Assembly (NCBI RefSeq): GCF_024679245.1
Contig: NC_090196.1
Coordinates: 8,830,361 to 8,894,360 of the forward strand
Direction: 5' to 3'
Source of the DNA: Pseudorasbora parva
Lineage: Eukaryota > Chordata > Actinopteri > Cypriniformes > Gobionidae
DNA: 64,000 nucleotides
Shown: positions 23,691 to 35,994 of the stretch, piece after piece
Position numbering within the stretch: the stretch's first letter is position 1
Layout of the letters: the number at the start of each line of letters is the position of its first letter
Made by a program: the position numbers and the translations under genes
The notes under the pieces: model-generated
What the model was told of the DNA's origin: nothing
The model's database searches: none
Seen by the model: only the letters and a program-made list of their open reading frames with translations

Positions 23691-24385
23691 ACTCCAGAGC
23701 TCCAGATAGAAGCTTAAGCCTCGTTCACACCGCCAGCGATTTTGTCGCTGCATGTCGCCAGCGCCAGAGATTCATGTCGCTAGTGGGCGTTCCCACTACA
23801 CGGGTTGCATATAAACGTCATTAAATATATTTGTACTATAGTACCGTTTTTATTACTAGTGTTTTGCAGAACAGAGCAAGTTATTAGAATACATACACAC
23901 TGTACTGTAATAGGTAGACCATATTGCATGCAGTTTAGTCAAAACTTACTTTATATCCCCACAATCCCAGACACGTTTTTCCATGCATCATTTTTTTAAA
24001 TGTGTCTCTGTATGTAGGCTACACAGAGACATATTATAAAGAACAGGGGGCTTGCTAAAAGCTAATATCAACAACTCCTCCGGACACCGCAGTAAAGCAG
24101 ACGGATCACGTGCACTCCACTGACTTCACTCCTATTGGTTGTCGCTCGCGAAAATCGCTTCTCGTTTGCATAAAGTTGAAATTTCTGAACTTTTGTCGCG
24201 CGTCTCGTGTCGCTTGACACGCCCACATTCTGTCGCCAACGGTCACTGTCGCTCGTGTCGCCGGAAGTCGCCAGCGCTCCATTGAAATGAATGGGATCGT
24301 GTCGCTTTGTCGCTGCGTGTCGCTGGCGGTGTGAACGAGGCTTAAGTCAACGCGACATTTATCTGCGAAATAACAGCATCCAAAG
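23685..24385 (+). other. ldha non-coding exon 1, containing a transposable element
   Basis: The exon appears to run from ~23685 to a clean splice donor (CAAAG|GTAAGC) at 24385/24386. Only ~29 bp before and ~44 bp after the insertion at 23718-24341 look like original 5' UTR. Joining the flanks at one TTAA gives a short ordinary leader, AGAAGC-TTAA-GTCAACGC. The transcription start is inferred from the TATA box, so the exon's 5' end is approximate. The first coding exon follows after a ~1.9 kb intron. Confidence 0.55.
23718..24341. mobile_element. TTAA-flanked element, family D, inside ldha exon 1
   Basis: The ends GCCTCGTTCACACCGCCAGC and, inverted, GCTGGCGGTGTGAACGAGGC are a 20-bp perfect inverted repeat. 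TTAA flanks at 23714-23717 and 24342-24345. At least a dozen GTCGC words cluster near the two ends. The 624-bp element carries several ATG triplets on the ldha sense strand and no transposase. Confidence 0.85.
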
Positions 24386-24876
24386 GTAAGCCACACACTG
24401 ACATTAGTTAGCCATATAAAACTCATTAAATAAAAGAAGCCTATCTGGCTATTGTAGAGGCTATATATTTATAGAGCATGCGAAGTTAGTTATTTCTTGT
24501 ATATAGTTAAATAGTCTTTAATCTTCATTTGGCATTCTTCTTCTATAATTAGGATGTATATTTAGTCATGAGATATGATGCTGATCATTAATTCCCTGAA
24601 GAAAGTAACGTTTGCTCGTGAAGGCTTGTGACGATGTTACATAATCGAGGATGCACATCAAAGCTACAGCAGTTTTACACATTAACCTGCATTATTCACT
24701 TAATGAACGCAAATATAGGACCTGTTGATGCTTGTTTCAAAATAAAGCTTATAATCAGGTATATTGATGTCTAAGCAAATTCTCTTTCATGCATTGATCA
24801 TTTACAAGCATTTTAATGTAAACTTGAGCCTATGACGGTGGTCTGTCACTCGGTGTTTGTGCGTCATGAGCCTCAC

Positions 24877-24892
24877 GCTACGTGCTTCACGA
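24877..24892 (+). promoter_or_regulatory. Candidate intronic hypoxia-response element
   Basis: GCTACGTGCTTCACGA has TACGTGC, a strong match to the HIF core, followed after three bases by CACG. It lies in ldha intron 1, ~500 bp after the donor. A single short match can arise by chance. Confidence 0.3.
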
Positions 24893-25287
24893 TACCCTCG
24901 GCATGGACAGATCAGATGCGCACTTCATCTTCTTCATGCAGTTCTTGCTTCCTTAAATGCAAAGGATTCTGGTACTTGTGTTTTTCAGGGTAGCCTACTT
25001 TTAGTCCGGATGCTCTACATAAAAGTCCCGATTTGCTCATGTGTGTGCGTAAGATGAGTCAGTATTTCATTCAGCTCGTGTTCCCTATGTATGGTGTCGA
25101 AATGAATCGCTCATTGTGCATTATTTAACACCGGCCTCTCACTAGATTTTTTTTATTTTTTATTAAAGTAATGAGATTACTTAAAATCGTAATTGAGAAT
25201 AATGAGAAGCAAAACATCCACACACATTACAGTCAATTGTTTTTGTGTATTAGGGTAATGGAATAGAATTAAAAATCTTAATTGTTC

Positions 25288-25289
<2 letters not shown>

Positions 25290-25368
<79 letters not shown>
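25290..25368. repeat. (AT)n microsatellite in ldha intron 1
   Basis: About 79 bp of AT repeats, the first of three tracts within 300 bp. Confidence 0.95.
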
Positions 25369-25372
<4 letters not shown>

Positions 25373-25450
25373 TTATTATTTTTTTCAAACAATTAATATA
25401 ATTATTATTAATTGATATGTAGTTAATTATTAGTAGTATAAATTATTTCA

Positions 25451-25454
<4 letters not shown>

Positions 25455-25514
<60 letters not shown>
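25455..25514. repeat. (AT)n microsatellite in ldha intron 1
   Basis: About 60 bp of AT repeats. Confidence 0.95.
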
Positions 25515-25518
<4 letters not shown>

Positions 25519-25539
25519 AAAGCGTCCAATAATTTAAAG

Positions 25540-25544
<5 letters not shown>

Positions 25545-25587
<43 letters not shown>
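25545..25587. repeat. (AT)n microsatellite in ldha intron 1
   Basis: About 43 bp of AT repeats, followed by a shorter imperfect TATATACATATATAT tract. Confidence 0.95.
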
Positions 25588-25592
<5 letters not shown>

Positions 25593-26275
25593 AAAAGTAT
25601 AAAATATGTATATATACATATATATATAAAATTATATGTGTTGTGTATTAATAAATAAATTATATATATCCAATGACATAATACCAACTGTAACGGAATA
25701 TTTTCTAATATGTTGTAAACAAATACGTGCTAATTTACTCCATTCATTAGTGCATGTTCTACAAGCTCTCTCAATGACAGGCGTAGTCCATTGATTCACA
25801 TGTTTGGGTTTTGTAGTGATGATCTGTGGTTAAATGACTACAGCAGGCATTTGAAATCACCTTCGAAGGGCTTGTGTTTGGACTGCATATTTTGATTGAC
25901 CTGTTTAAATCATGAGCAAGGGGCTCTTAAGGTGATTTGTTTATCCACTTTGCATTAAGTCTTCTACGTGCCTCTGTGCACATAACACTGCAGATGCTGG
26001 AGGCTGGGGGAGGGTCGTACTTTGCTCTTTTATACACTACATTTTCCTTGACTCCACTTGACAAGATCATCAAATGGCTACTCAGATCTGTCCTGGGGAT
26101 CCATGGCACATTTTGAATGTCTCAGTGAGGGAGATCCCAGGACCTTATGGCTTATTCAGAGCAATCCCGATTCATATTACACATAGTTTCCCAAAGAGCA
26201 TTAATCCTTAAAGCAAATTAAGGATGCATTTAAAAGACAGAGTGACCGACGATATTCTGTCCCCCGCAGGTGAAG

Positions 26276-29200
26276 ATGGCCTCCACAAAAGAGAAACTCA
26301 TTGCTCACGTGAGTAAGGAGCAGCCCGCAGGGCCCACAAACAAGGTGACAGTGGTCGGAGTGGGAATGGTCGGAATGGCCGCCGCCATCAGCATCCTCCT
26401 CAAGGTCAGTGAGGTCACTGGATAAACACTCATCACCAGATATATTTTATAACTCACATTTATGCTTTCCATTAAAATTTTTTCAAAATAAAATTGTAAG
26501 TAATTTATTTTACAATAGAAATAAATTTATATTTTTTAAAATTGGAATGTTTAAATAACCATAAAAAAAACGAATTTATTTTAAAATAATTTGAGAAAGT
26601 GATCATTATTTGAAAATACATTTAGTAAACAAATACCTTTTAAATAATCTGAATTACAGGGGTATTTATTTTTAAATAAACCAAGTAAAATTGTACCTTT
26701 TAAAATTATCTAAAATACTTATGTACCTTAGAATAATATTTATTTTAAAATAAACTGAGCAAAATTTGACCATTTAAAATTATAAAAATTACTAATTTAT
26801 TTTAAAATAAACAAATAAATTGTTTATTTGTATTAAAAATTACATACAAATGTAAAAATTACATACAAAAAAAAATCTATTTTGAAATAAATTAATAAAT
26901 AATTTATCTGAAATAAATGTAGTAAAACCTTTTTAAATGCTCTAAATTACAACTTTATTTTAAAATTATTAATAATTTAACTAAAACTATTTAACATTAT
27001 TTAAAATGAACTAAATGACAACTTTTTCATTATTGTAAGGACAGACATGTTCCTGCACATGCTTCTATTATCAGCAGCCCTCACAACATTCCCACTTATC
27101 ATTTCCTGTCACATCTTTGCGGCTCCTGTAAAGTGGTGAGAATGAAAACAGACAATTTCACTGATAGGACTATATTAAACTCATTTCACTTGTGTTGAAA
27201 TCTTGAATAAAAGTTTAATTGAATTTAAGAATAAAAGGAAAACAATAATTTTGTGCCAACAGCTTTAATGAATTTGGACAGTTTGTGCAGGTCCAAAAGA
27301 AATCAAATGCCATGTTGTGCCCACTTTTCCCTATAGCATGTGAACAAAACAACAACAAAAAACTCTGGAATGTAAATGTCAAACTGATTCCCTTGAAGCA
27401 TTCCTCCTGAATTCTCAATGGGGGTAAAGCTGCTACGGCTCAAGTAAATAACTCTGAAAGCGTTCCTGACCTTTGAACGCAGAGCGATTTCTGAATAAGA
27501 AGGAAAGGCCTTGAACCTCCGCCAAGATTAAACATGACCCCCGTATCTGGAGACTTAGCAAGCTTTAAGAGTCTGCACTCTTTAGCTCTCTTCATTTTCA
27601 ATTGGTGTAAAATGCCGTTGCTACACCTGCAGTAGCAACAATCTTTAAATATTAGGAAATGTGATGGAACAGAATCAAACAGGTTCAGACTCATGACCTT
27701 ACATGACCAATCCCTGACCCTAAACTCAACATTTATCAATGTCTAAGCAGCCATTAAAGGTGTCTGCGAGTGTATGATCTCAGTGCATGTGTTTGTGTTT
27801 GTGCAGGACCTGACTGATGAACTCGCCCTGGTGGACGTAATGGAAGATAAGCTGAAAGGAGAGGCTATGGACCTGCAGCATGGAAGCCTCTTTCTCAAGA
27901 CACACAAGATAGTAGCGGACAAAGGTCAGATTTCACAATCTACCAATAAATAAAAATGTGAGGGGAAAAATTAACAGACAAGGAGCAGACAGTTCAGTTG
28001 GTGCTGTTTGATGATAACTTACCAATGAGGTGACCTAGATTTAAAATCATTATTAATCATTATAGTTATCTATGCAAAAATAGAAGTAAAATATTAAAAT
28101 TAAAAGGTTGGTGTGCTGCATCTTAATCTAAAAGGAAAGATGAATTTTATCAATAAAACAGCTTCCCAGTCTGCTTTAACCTAGAAGAATCACTGTCTCC
28201 CTAAATGTCTAGACAAACTCAAATTACATCAAACAAATAGCAGCATTGAAAATAAGCTGCGGTGTCATTGAGCTTGAACTCACCACACAGAGTATAGTAT
28301 GTGCAACCGGTCCTATTCAATCCGTTCGAGCGGGATTTGAACCGGCGTGGACGCTAAAACCACAGCGGCTAGCATCAGTTGATACTGCGCCTACTGAGGT
28401 CAGGGGAGTGGGGATCACATGTACAGCTCTTACTGGTCTACGTCTGTTACACTCACCCCCATCCGGGTCATGGCACCAAATGCAAGAGTTTCTACTCGTC
28501 CCGCTCCGAGTGGTATTCAAACTGGGGTCTCCAAGTGGGAGGCGGGCTTGCTAACAAGGGCATTCAGTCAGTCAGCCGATATCATGCCTCTTGAGGCCAG
28601 GGGAATGAGGTTTATACACACAGCTCTTATTGGCCTGCATCTGTTACATATGGAAGCTTGTTTCCGCCACTGACTAAGGTAATTGACTCTTTATCTCACA
28701 ATGCTTTTTGTTTCTTGCAACTGTCAATTGCAATTATCTTTAAAATCTTTTATGTGGCAGAAAAAAGCTTCCATGATTCAATGGGCAAATAGCACATGCA
28801 TTCTGCACCTGTGAGAGAGAAAACAACTCTCCATACCAGCAGGGGGCAGTATCAATCAGGAAATTAATCAAAGATAAAAAATGATAAGTCTTATTTGTTT
28901 GCCCTCTTGACTTTGCAGTTCACTTGCTTTCATCACTTCCATTTTTCTTTTCATATACTAGTTCACTAAGCTAATTTGCCATTCGGTGGTGCGTTTCCCA
29001 AAAGTATCGTTAGCCAACTATGCCTGCAATTCCCATTGAACTCTGTTGCGCTGCATCCCATTTTGTATTTATGCACTATTCTATGGTGTTGTTTTGTATA
29101 ATGTGTGAGTAGAGTGTCACTAAAAATTCCACATAGAAAAAGTCCACTTTAAATACCCGAATGATGCACTTAATTATTAAAAATCAAAAGTGTGAAATGT

Positions 29201-32200
29201 TGGACACTTTGTGCACTCACCTGTTGCAGCTTTGATTACATAGCGGAGGGTAAGGGGCTATCAGACTCCAATAGTGAATGACAAAATAACCGGATAAAAA
29301 TCATACACTACACGAATGAGGACATAGCTCATAAGTACATTGTGTATAAGTGCACAGTGTATAATGCGTCTTTTGGGACACAACTTTGGTAATGACAGAA
29401 CTTCCAACCATGTTTTCCTTTTGGGAAACTCACCCAGGAGTGATTCCTCTCTCACCAACATGCTCAATCATCCGAAAAGCCTGCATCGGCCAGGCCATCC
29501 TACTAGTGCCAACAGTGTTAAACACACAGCAAAAACAAGACTGACAGATTGGCTCACTTTGCATTGGCCGACTGATGGTTTGGTGTGTCACAGCCTTAAC
29601 GGAAAGAAGTTTATTAACATGAGAAGTTATTTTGAAGCCAATCTACTATAAATGCAGATTCTCACCAAGAACAAAACAAACAAGTTTAACGAGCACGAAA
29701 AATTTTCTGGCATGCAATGCATTCCCCAAAAGCATCATATTCATAATTGGATCGTATCAGGAGACGATTGGTGCCAGTGCTTTCTACAATCTACCAAAAA
29801 TGAAAATGACCCCTTAATTTATTCACCCTCAAGCCATCCTAGGTGTATATGACTTTCTTTGCATTGTTTGAAGGAAGAGTATGTAAGATTGTGGCCAAAA
29901 CGGGTACTGCAATCACTATTCCCTCTCCCACTCCCCCCTGACTCGAGGTTGCCAGATAGGCTGCAGGAACATTTGTAGCTGCAGCTGCGGTAACTAGAGC
30001 AGATTTGGCAACCCGGATGCCGAAACACTACTGACTTTGTGATTGGTCGATAGGTGGAGGGCGGAGCTTCAGGCCAAAACACATGTCAACATCAGTTGAG
30101 GACTGCAACAACAACTTTTAAATGATAATATCCTGTCCGGACTGCTGTTGTCAGTGATATAAGTATTTGAAATTAACATGATTTCTTAATGTCTAGTGAC
30201 ATATCAGGGCCATTTTATGATTAATTAAAATACATTTCTTACATACAATTCCTTTAATATAATATAATGTATTTGTCTGAAAGAAGAAAGTCATATACAC
30301 CTAGGATCTCTTGAGGGTGAGTAAATTATGGGATAATGTTCATTTTTGGGTGAACTATAACTTTTAGCTTGGTCTGTACAGGCCTTGAGGGAATGTTTGA
30401 GATGAACCAGTGCGTTTCAGTGAGTGTGAGATCATTCCAAAACTAATAATTTAATGTGATTTACAGACTACAGTGTGACGGCAAACTCCAAATTGGTCGT
30501 TGTGACCGCTGGAGCCCGTCAGCAGGAGGGTGAGAGCCGCCTGAACCTCGTCCAGAGGAACGTCAATATCTTCAAGTTCATCATCCCTAACATCATGAAG
30601 TACAGCCCCAACTGCATCCTTCTGGTGGTCTCGAACCCCGGTAGGTCATGTCAATGACTGTCGGACTGGCATTGATTGTCCTTTTGCATTCATTGGATTT
30701 AGTTGATGGCGTGTAGCCTCATAAACTATAAACAAATGTTCTCTTCTCTTAAGTGGACATCTTGACCTACGTGGCCTGGAAGCTGAGTGGTTTGCCGAGG
30801 AACCGGGTGATCGGCAGCGGCACAAACCTGGACTCCGCTCGTTTCCGTTACCTGATGGGAGAGAAGCTGGGCATTCACTCATCCAGCTGCCATGGCTGGG
30901 TTGTCGGAGAACATGGAGACTCCAGCGGTGAGGACAGCAAAGATGTTTGGGAACACAGATGTATTTCAAGAGCACAGTGAATACAAACATCCCCTTTCTC
31001 TCTTAGTTCCCGTGTGGAGCGGCGTCAACGTGGCTGGCGTGTCCCTTCAGGCTCTGAACCCTGACATGGGTACGGATAAAGACAAGGAGGACTGGAGGAG
31101 CGTCCACAAGATGGTGGTTGAAAGGTGAATCCTTTGCAACCAACTAAACATCCACACAGTTGTTTAGTACTAGAACGACATAGAGAAAGGATTTAGGGCG
31201 AGAGTCATCTATTCGTTTGTATATGATCTGTAATAAATGTGTCGCCATTATGAAGCCTATTAATCAAGTCTTTGCGTAAATGTATTTAGTCTGGACTCGT
31301 GGTTGTTTATCTGTGTTTAACATAAATCTGGTTTGCTTTGGCAGTGCATATGAGGTTATTAGGCTGAAGGGTTACACTTCCTGGGCTATTGGTATGTCTG
31401 TAGCTGACCTGTGTGAGAGCATCTTGAAGAATTTGCACAAGTGTCATCCAGTTTCTACTTTGGTCAAGGTGAGATTCTCTTGTTTGGTTTTGGTTGACCT
31501 GCTGTCTTCATTAACTAAACATTAGCATAGAGTGACAGAACATAAGTACAACATATAAATATAATAATAAAACTCTTTTAGGCAATTACCTTCTAATGTT
31601 ACATTCACACAGAAAGCGAATAGTGTCAAAATCGGGTCTACCGCTTCTAGTTTGACGCCTGAACATTTTCAATCCATTCGCGAGTCCACAGCGAATTGGA
31701 CGCGTGTAGAAATCGAGCATTTGAAGCAAATTAGTGCACGTTCAAGGCGCATTTTTGCCTCACATTCACCCATTCATACACCGACGGCGATGTCAGCCAT
31801 GTAAGGTGCCATCCAGCTCGTCGGGAGCAGCTGGGGTTAGGTGTCTTGCTCAAGGACACTTCGACACTTGGTCAGGTGGAATCGGGGATCGAACCACCAA
31901 CCTTTCGGTTTGTAGACAATCTACATGAACCACTGAGCCACTGCCGCCACCATTAGATGTACACAATTATATGTTTAACCACAACAGAGACATCCGAGCC
32001 AGCAGCAAACACCAGAAGGACTGGCCGAGGAAAGGCTACTCTCGCCGGGGTTAATGGGCGATGAGTGCCAGGTGATCGCCTGGATCTCACAACAAGAAAA
32101 CGCAAGATTAATTTTTTTTTTTTTAAATAGGCGCTGTCTTTATAAATAAACCACATATTTTAGCTTTAAACAACTACATTATCAACTGAAAAACTAAATT

Positions 32201-34538
32201 TAGTGACAAAGTAACAGTATTTTTTTAATTATGCAGGGTTTCTCATCACGTCACTTTACCAAAGTTAACCAGCTCCTCATTGGTTAACATGGCGCGAATT
32301 GACGGCAAAGTTAAAAAAATTCAACTCGGGGCGTAGGCACAAATTCGCTTCAAGCGTATGAATGCACAAAAAGCGCCATTCGCGCGTAACGGGCATATCG
32401 CCCAAGACACTTCGCCTCAATTTGCTTCAAATTTGCGTTATTCGCGCGAACTGGACGCGCCTTTCCATTGACTTAACATGGAAAGCATTCGCTCCAGACG
32501 CTCTATTTGCATTCGGTGTGAACGTACCTTAAGGCAGCATCAACTGAGTGATTATGAACAACAACTCCCAATTCAATGCAAACACACAGAAGAACATTTA
32601 CAGTTGTTCCAATAGATCTTGCATTAGCATGTTGCTAAGCTAACAATCTTATGTGATCTGAACAACTCTTCTTGGACATATGAAAGCTTGTCTGCCACAT
32701 AAAAAAACAAAACAGTTGAAAAGATAATTGTGACTTTTTATCTCAGTATTTTTTTCTTCAGAATTGTGAGATATAAACAGAATCGTGTGGGGGGAGTCAG
32801 AATTGTGAGATATAAACTCGCAATAAAGACTTTTTTCCAAGTTTATCGCAATTTATTTGAGTTTTATTTATTAATACTTTATAAAGTCATTTCTGAGTTT
32901 ATATCACACAATTTAAACTTCATAACTAGCAATTGCAAGTTTATATTGTGCAATTCTGAGAAGTTAGAATTGAGAGATGTAAACTTACAGTTGTGAGAAA
33001 AAAACTCAAGAATTGTGAGAAGATTACCTTTTTTATTTTTTATTCTGCGGTGGAAACAAGCTTCTAGGTGGACAGCAACTTCCACTTATCACAAATATTG
33101 CTCGGCACGCAAAGCGTATTTAATTAACGGTCACATCTGTTCATGATGTTAGCGTGTTACTAAGCTAACAAAGTTCAAAATAATTGTTTAATCTATCTGA
33201 ACAACTCTCCATGGACAGCAACTCCTACAAGTACCGCAAATAGCCACAAAGACTTTAATTAACATGTTACTAAACTAACAAATTGCAAATGCAAAAACTT
33301 GTAATTGCAAACATTTGTAAATATATCGAACTGCTTTATCTTCCAGTGGATATACTTAACCCTCTGGTGTTATTCTGTCATTTTTGACTGAACAATTTGG
33401 TCTTTTTAGAATTTTTTACTTCATCGAATGATACGAAACTTGGTAAAGCTTTTGACACTTGCTGTGTGAACATGCACAAAAAATCATGGACATTATTCGA
33501 AAAAAAGGTTAAATGGTCCTGAAAAAAAGTCACACTTGTATAGTTTGTCAAAAATTAGCACATTGAAAATGAATGGGAGACGAATTATAAACATCTATGG
33601 GAAATGTGTCGTACTGCTCCCAGACAAATTCTTACTGAAAGCAATTTTTTCTCTTCAAATTTGGAACACAGTTTGCTTAGGTTTATGGCTTTGAGTTTTA
33701 GAGTGATGTAACATGTTTTGGAAAATGTTTATTTCATATAAAATATGTGCATTTTTTTATAACTATAAATGTAAGTTCACTTTTTAATTCAGCAATAATT
33801 TGTCAGTTGCCGTCTTTAGTCTGTGCTCCAAAGCATTAAAGAAATTTCATTTTCAGGTCCATGTTCAAAAAGGGAATCATTTAAATATCCCATAAAAATA
33901 AAAAATATTCAATAAAAACATTATTGAACTAAATTATAGTATAGTTTGACCAACATGCCAAACATGTACCAGAGGGTTAAATGTAGTTCCTACATTATTA
34001 GCTCAGCAACATGCTAACAGCAAACTCTGTTGGAAGCCATTTCAGGTTGAGTTTTCAAGTTACTTGAATTTCCTTCCTGAAAAGTTATATTGCACTTTCT
34101 GAATTCATGTTTGTTATAATCATCATTTCTCTCGACTGTCCACCATTTCGGACAAAATTGTTCTCAAAGTTGCCGTGCATTCTGTCATTTTTAATTATCT
34201 CTAAAAGGTACATGTCATGCTGCTTTATATTAAACCAAAATGAAGTATCTAAAGAGGCAGAATCATTTTCTTTGGAACAACCGGTCTAAAATGTTGGCTA
34301 GGTGCTAAGCTTACTAAGATTTTTAACAAAGCTATTAAATGCCTTTTATTTGATATTTGTTGTGTATTTACAGGGAATGCATGGTGTGAATGACGAGGTC
34401 TTCCTCAGCGTGCCTTGCATCCTGGGAAACACTGGCCTGACAGATGTTGTCCACATGACCCTCAAACCAGACGAGGAGAAACAGCTGGTGAAGAGCGCCG
34501 AGACCCTGTGGGGCGTTCAGAAGGAGCTGACCCTGTGA
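26276..34538 (+). CDS. ldha: L-lactate dehydrogenase A chain
   Basis: Cytosolic enzyme that interconverts pyruvate and lactate with NADH/NAD, normally a tetramer. Coding exons: 26276-26404, 27807-27924, 30467-30640, 30754-30927, 31007-31124, 31345-31468 and 34374-34538. All have AG/GT borders and compatible phases, giving 333 codons plus TGA. Residues 27-33 form the nucleotide-binding loop (VGVGMVG). R100 and R107 lie in the mobile active-site loop [10 protein letters not shown]170 binds the substrate carboxylate in NLDSARFRY, and H194 in GEHGDSS is the catalytic base. The protein ends WGVQKELTL, as in fish A chains. All key residues are present and no frame is broken, so it should be functional. 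The chosen ATG follows a short leader directly after the acceptor. Intron 7 is long (2.9 kb) and holds a TTAA element. Confidence 0.97.
26480..27020. repeat. Diverged AT-rich tandem-like repeat in ldha intron 2
   Basis: Words like TTTATTTTAAAAT, ATTTAAAATTA and AATAAACTGAG recur irregularly about every 60-80 bp. It looks like an old degenerate tandem array or a simple-sequence expansion. Confidence 0.4.
28300..28650 (-). repeat. tRNA-derived SINE-like repeat in ldha intron 3
   Basis: GGGATTTGAACC at ~28331 is the reverse complement of a tRNA B-box (GGTTCAAATCCC). A second, weaker B-box-like word (TATTCAAACTGGGGTCTCC) occurs ~180 bp later. The flanking text AGCCGATATCATGCCTCTTG and ACTGAGGTCAGGGGAGTGGG repeats in diverged form, suggesting a dimer or two tandem copies. 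A cloverleaf is not evident, so a functional tRNA is unlikely. Confidence 0.4.
29800..30366. repeat. Family E element copy in ldha intron 3
   Basis: The left part contains TTTATTCACCCTCAAGCCAT and the right part GAAAGAAGAAAGTCATATAC followed by CTTGAGGGTGAGTAAATTAT and TTTTTGGGTGAACTATAAC. The arrangement matches the copy at 11007-11586, with a different middle. The exact ends are decayed. Confidence 0.5.
31591..32530. mobile_element. DNA element with TTCACAC-type ends in ldha intron 7, carrying a SINE
   Basis: The left end TTACATTCACACAGAAAGCG and right end TTTGCATTCGGTGTGAACGT are an imperfect inverted repeat resembling the TTCACACCG ends of family D. CTAA/TTAA occur at the outer borders, so a TTAA target with one mutated copy is possible. 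A SINE-like repeat occupies 31751-31953. Confidence 0.45.
31751..31953. repeat. SINE-like repeat, copy 1
   Basis: Shares nearly its whole length with 40920-41107: TTTTTGCCTCACATTCACCC, CGACGGCGATGTCAGCCATG, GGGATCGAACCACCAACC and CACTGAGCCACTGCCGCC. The GATCGAACC word resembles an inverted tRNA B-box region. It lies inside the element 31591-32530. Confidence 0.65.
32690..33070. repeat. Foldback-like repeat of GAGATATAAAC words
   Basis: Units such as AATTGTGAGATATAAAC alternate with inverted counterparts (GTTTATAT.., CAATTCT). The outer words GCTTGTCTGCCAC and GTGGAAACAAGCTT are roughly inverted. It is non-coding and located in ldha intron 7. Confidence 0.4.
33360..33976. mobile_element. TTAA-flanked element, family F, in ldha intron 7
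   Basis: Begins CCCTCTGGT and ends ACCAGAGGG with TTAA at 33356-33359 and 33977-33980. CCC-type ends with TTAA fit the piggyBac pattern well. The 617-bp interior is AT-rich and non-coding. Confidence 0.7.
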
Positions 34539-35910
34539 ACCGTGGCCTTCTCCAAAATGTAGCCAGTGTCACAAATTACAAACCTCAATGAGTCCTGCCC
34601 ATCTATTGCCTGACTTCATAAACCTTACTGCCTGTAACCATTCGATATCTCCACACCAGTCTCAGACCTTTAGATTGTTACACTCCTTGTTTTAGAGGTT
34701 TTAGCTGCAGAGGAGGAATTGTTTACTCCTATTGTCTTTACAGAGATCATCACCCTTTGTAAAAGTTTGTGTCTATGTGCGTTCTATTATTGTATATTCA
34801 AGAACGAAGCACTTGCGAGCAGGATGATGTCCAATTTGAGTCCATTTTATTCCGTTCTGAGGTCAGCTACCATTCCGTACTTGCGTCACACGCTATTGAT
34901 AATTTCACCAAGACCAACACGTCATTTCAAAGCTTTACAAAATATCATTGAGTGTTCAACAAACCTGTCAAGTTTTTCGGCAGGCTTGACATCAAATATT
35001 ACATGCGCACAACAGTCCTCATTTATGAAACAAGCAGAACAAAAATCAATCAAAAATTCAAAAAAAATCGTTTTTAAAAACTTTCTTGCATAACTTTTTG
35101 CATTGAGTACAATGCAACGATTTACCTTAGAATAGTTTTTACAAACCTTTTTGAATTTCTGAATTAAAATATATTTATTATATGAAATGTGACAGCAAAC
35201 AACTGAATGGTTTGAATGATTTCCTTATAATAATTTTGCAATCAGAATTTCTACATTAAATGTGATAATTAACTAAAGAATAATAATTCACAAATAATTA
35301 AACAAACGATTAAGAAATTGGTGGTTGAACTGAATGCAACAATTTGCATAAAAATTGCATTTAAAGTAATTTGTTCTGTACGTTTCATGATTAAGGTCCA
35401 TTGACAGAATGTGAGTGTTCACATCTAAAGATAAATTGGCTTTAGGAGCTTAACACGTCATTAACATATTTGATGTACACACTGCAAGACTGCGCATGTA
35501 AACACTTAATAATGCAAGTCGATGAATTTCTGTGGCTTTGAACAGAGTCAACCTGATTGTCTACCAGAAAAGCACTTTTACATACAAGTACATTATGGGA
35601 ATAAACCTTTTACAATGGTTACATTTGTTGTCTAAGCAGAATTCATTGTAAACTATGCTATATCCAAACTATATTAAGGTGTTAAAGTTTGTTTAGATAA
35701 TCTAGCTATTTGTTATTGGTGTAAATGTACACCTTCTGTATCAGCTGGAAACAAAATGCTGTTGTCAATGTATTTATTTCTCTTAGTGTTGGTCCATAAG
35801 AACAGCGACGCACTCCCAGCTGAGCATCGGTTATAGTTGTTACTTGAAGCGTGTGATTGTACATTTGAGACACAGCCAGTTACTGAATAAACATTGTGGC
35901 TAACTACAAA
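34539..35910 (+). other. ldha 3' UTR
   Basis: AATAAA occurs at 35600-35605 and again at 35886-35891. Either could direct cleavage, giving a 3' UTR of ~1.1 or ~1.35 kb. No competing gene occupies this stretch. Confidence 0.5.
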
Positions 35911-35994
35911 AGCAGCTTTTCTGTCTCTTTGTTCTGGGTTTGTTCTGAAAGCTAAATAGACATAATAGCGGTATAGAAACAAACTGGATTAGTG

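Noticed and set aside
24857..25057. 66-codon plus-strand frame in ldha intron 1
   Set aside because: No family resemblance and no splice or promoter support. It is consistent with chance.
28317..28345. Possible tRNA gene from a B-box-like word
   Set aside because: No A-box at the right distance and no cloverleaf. The duplicated, diverged context fits a SINE-type repeat.
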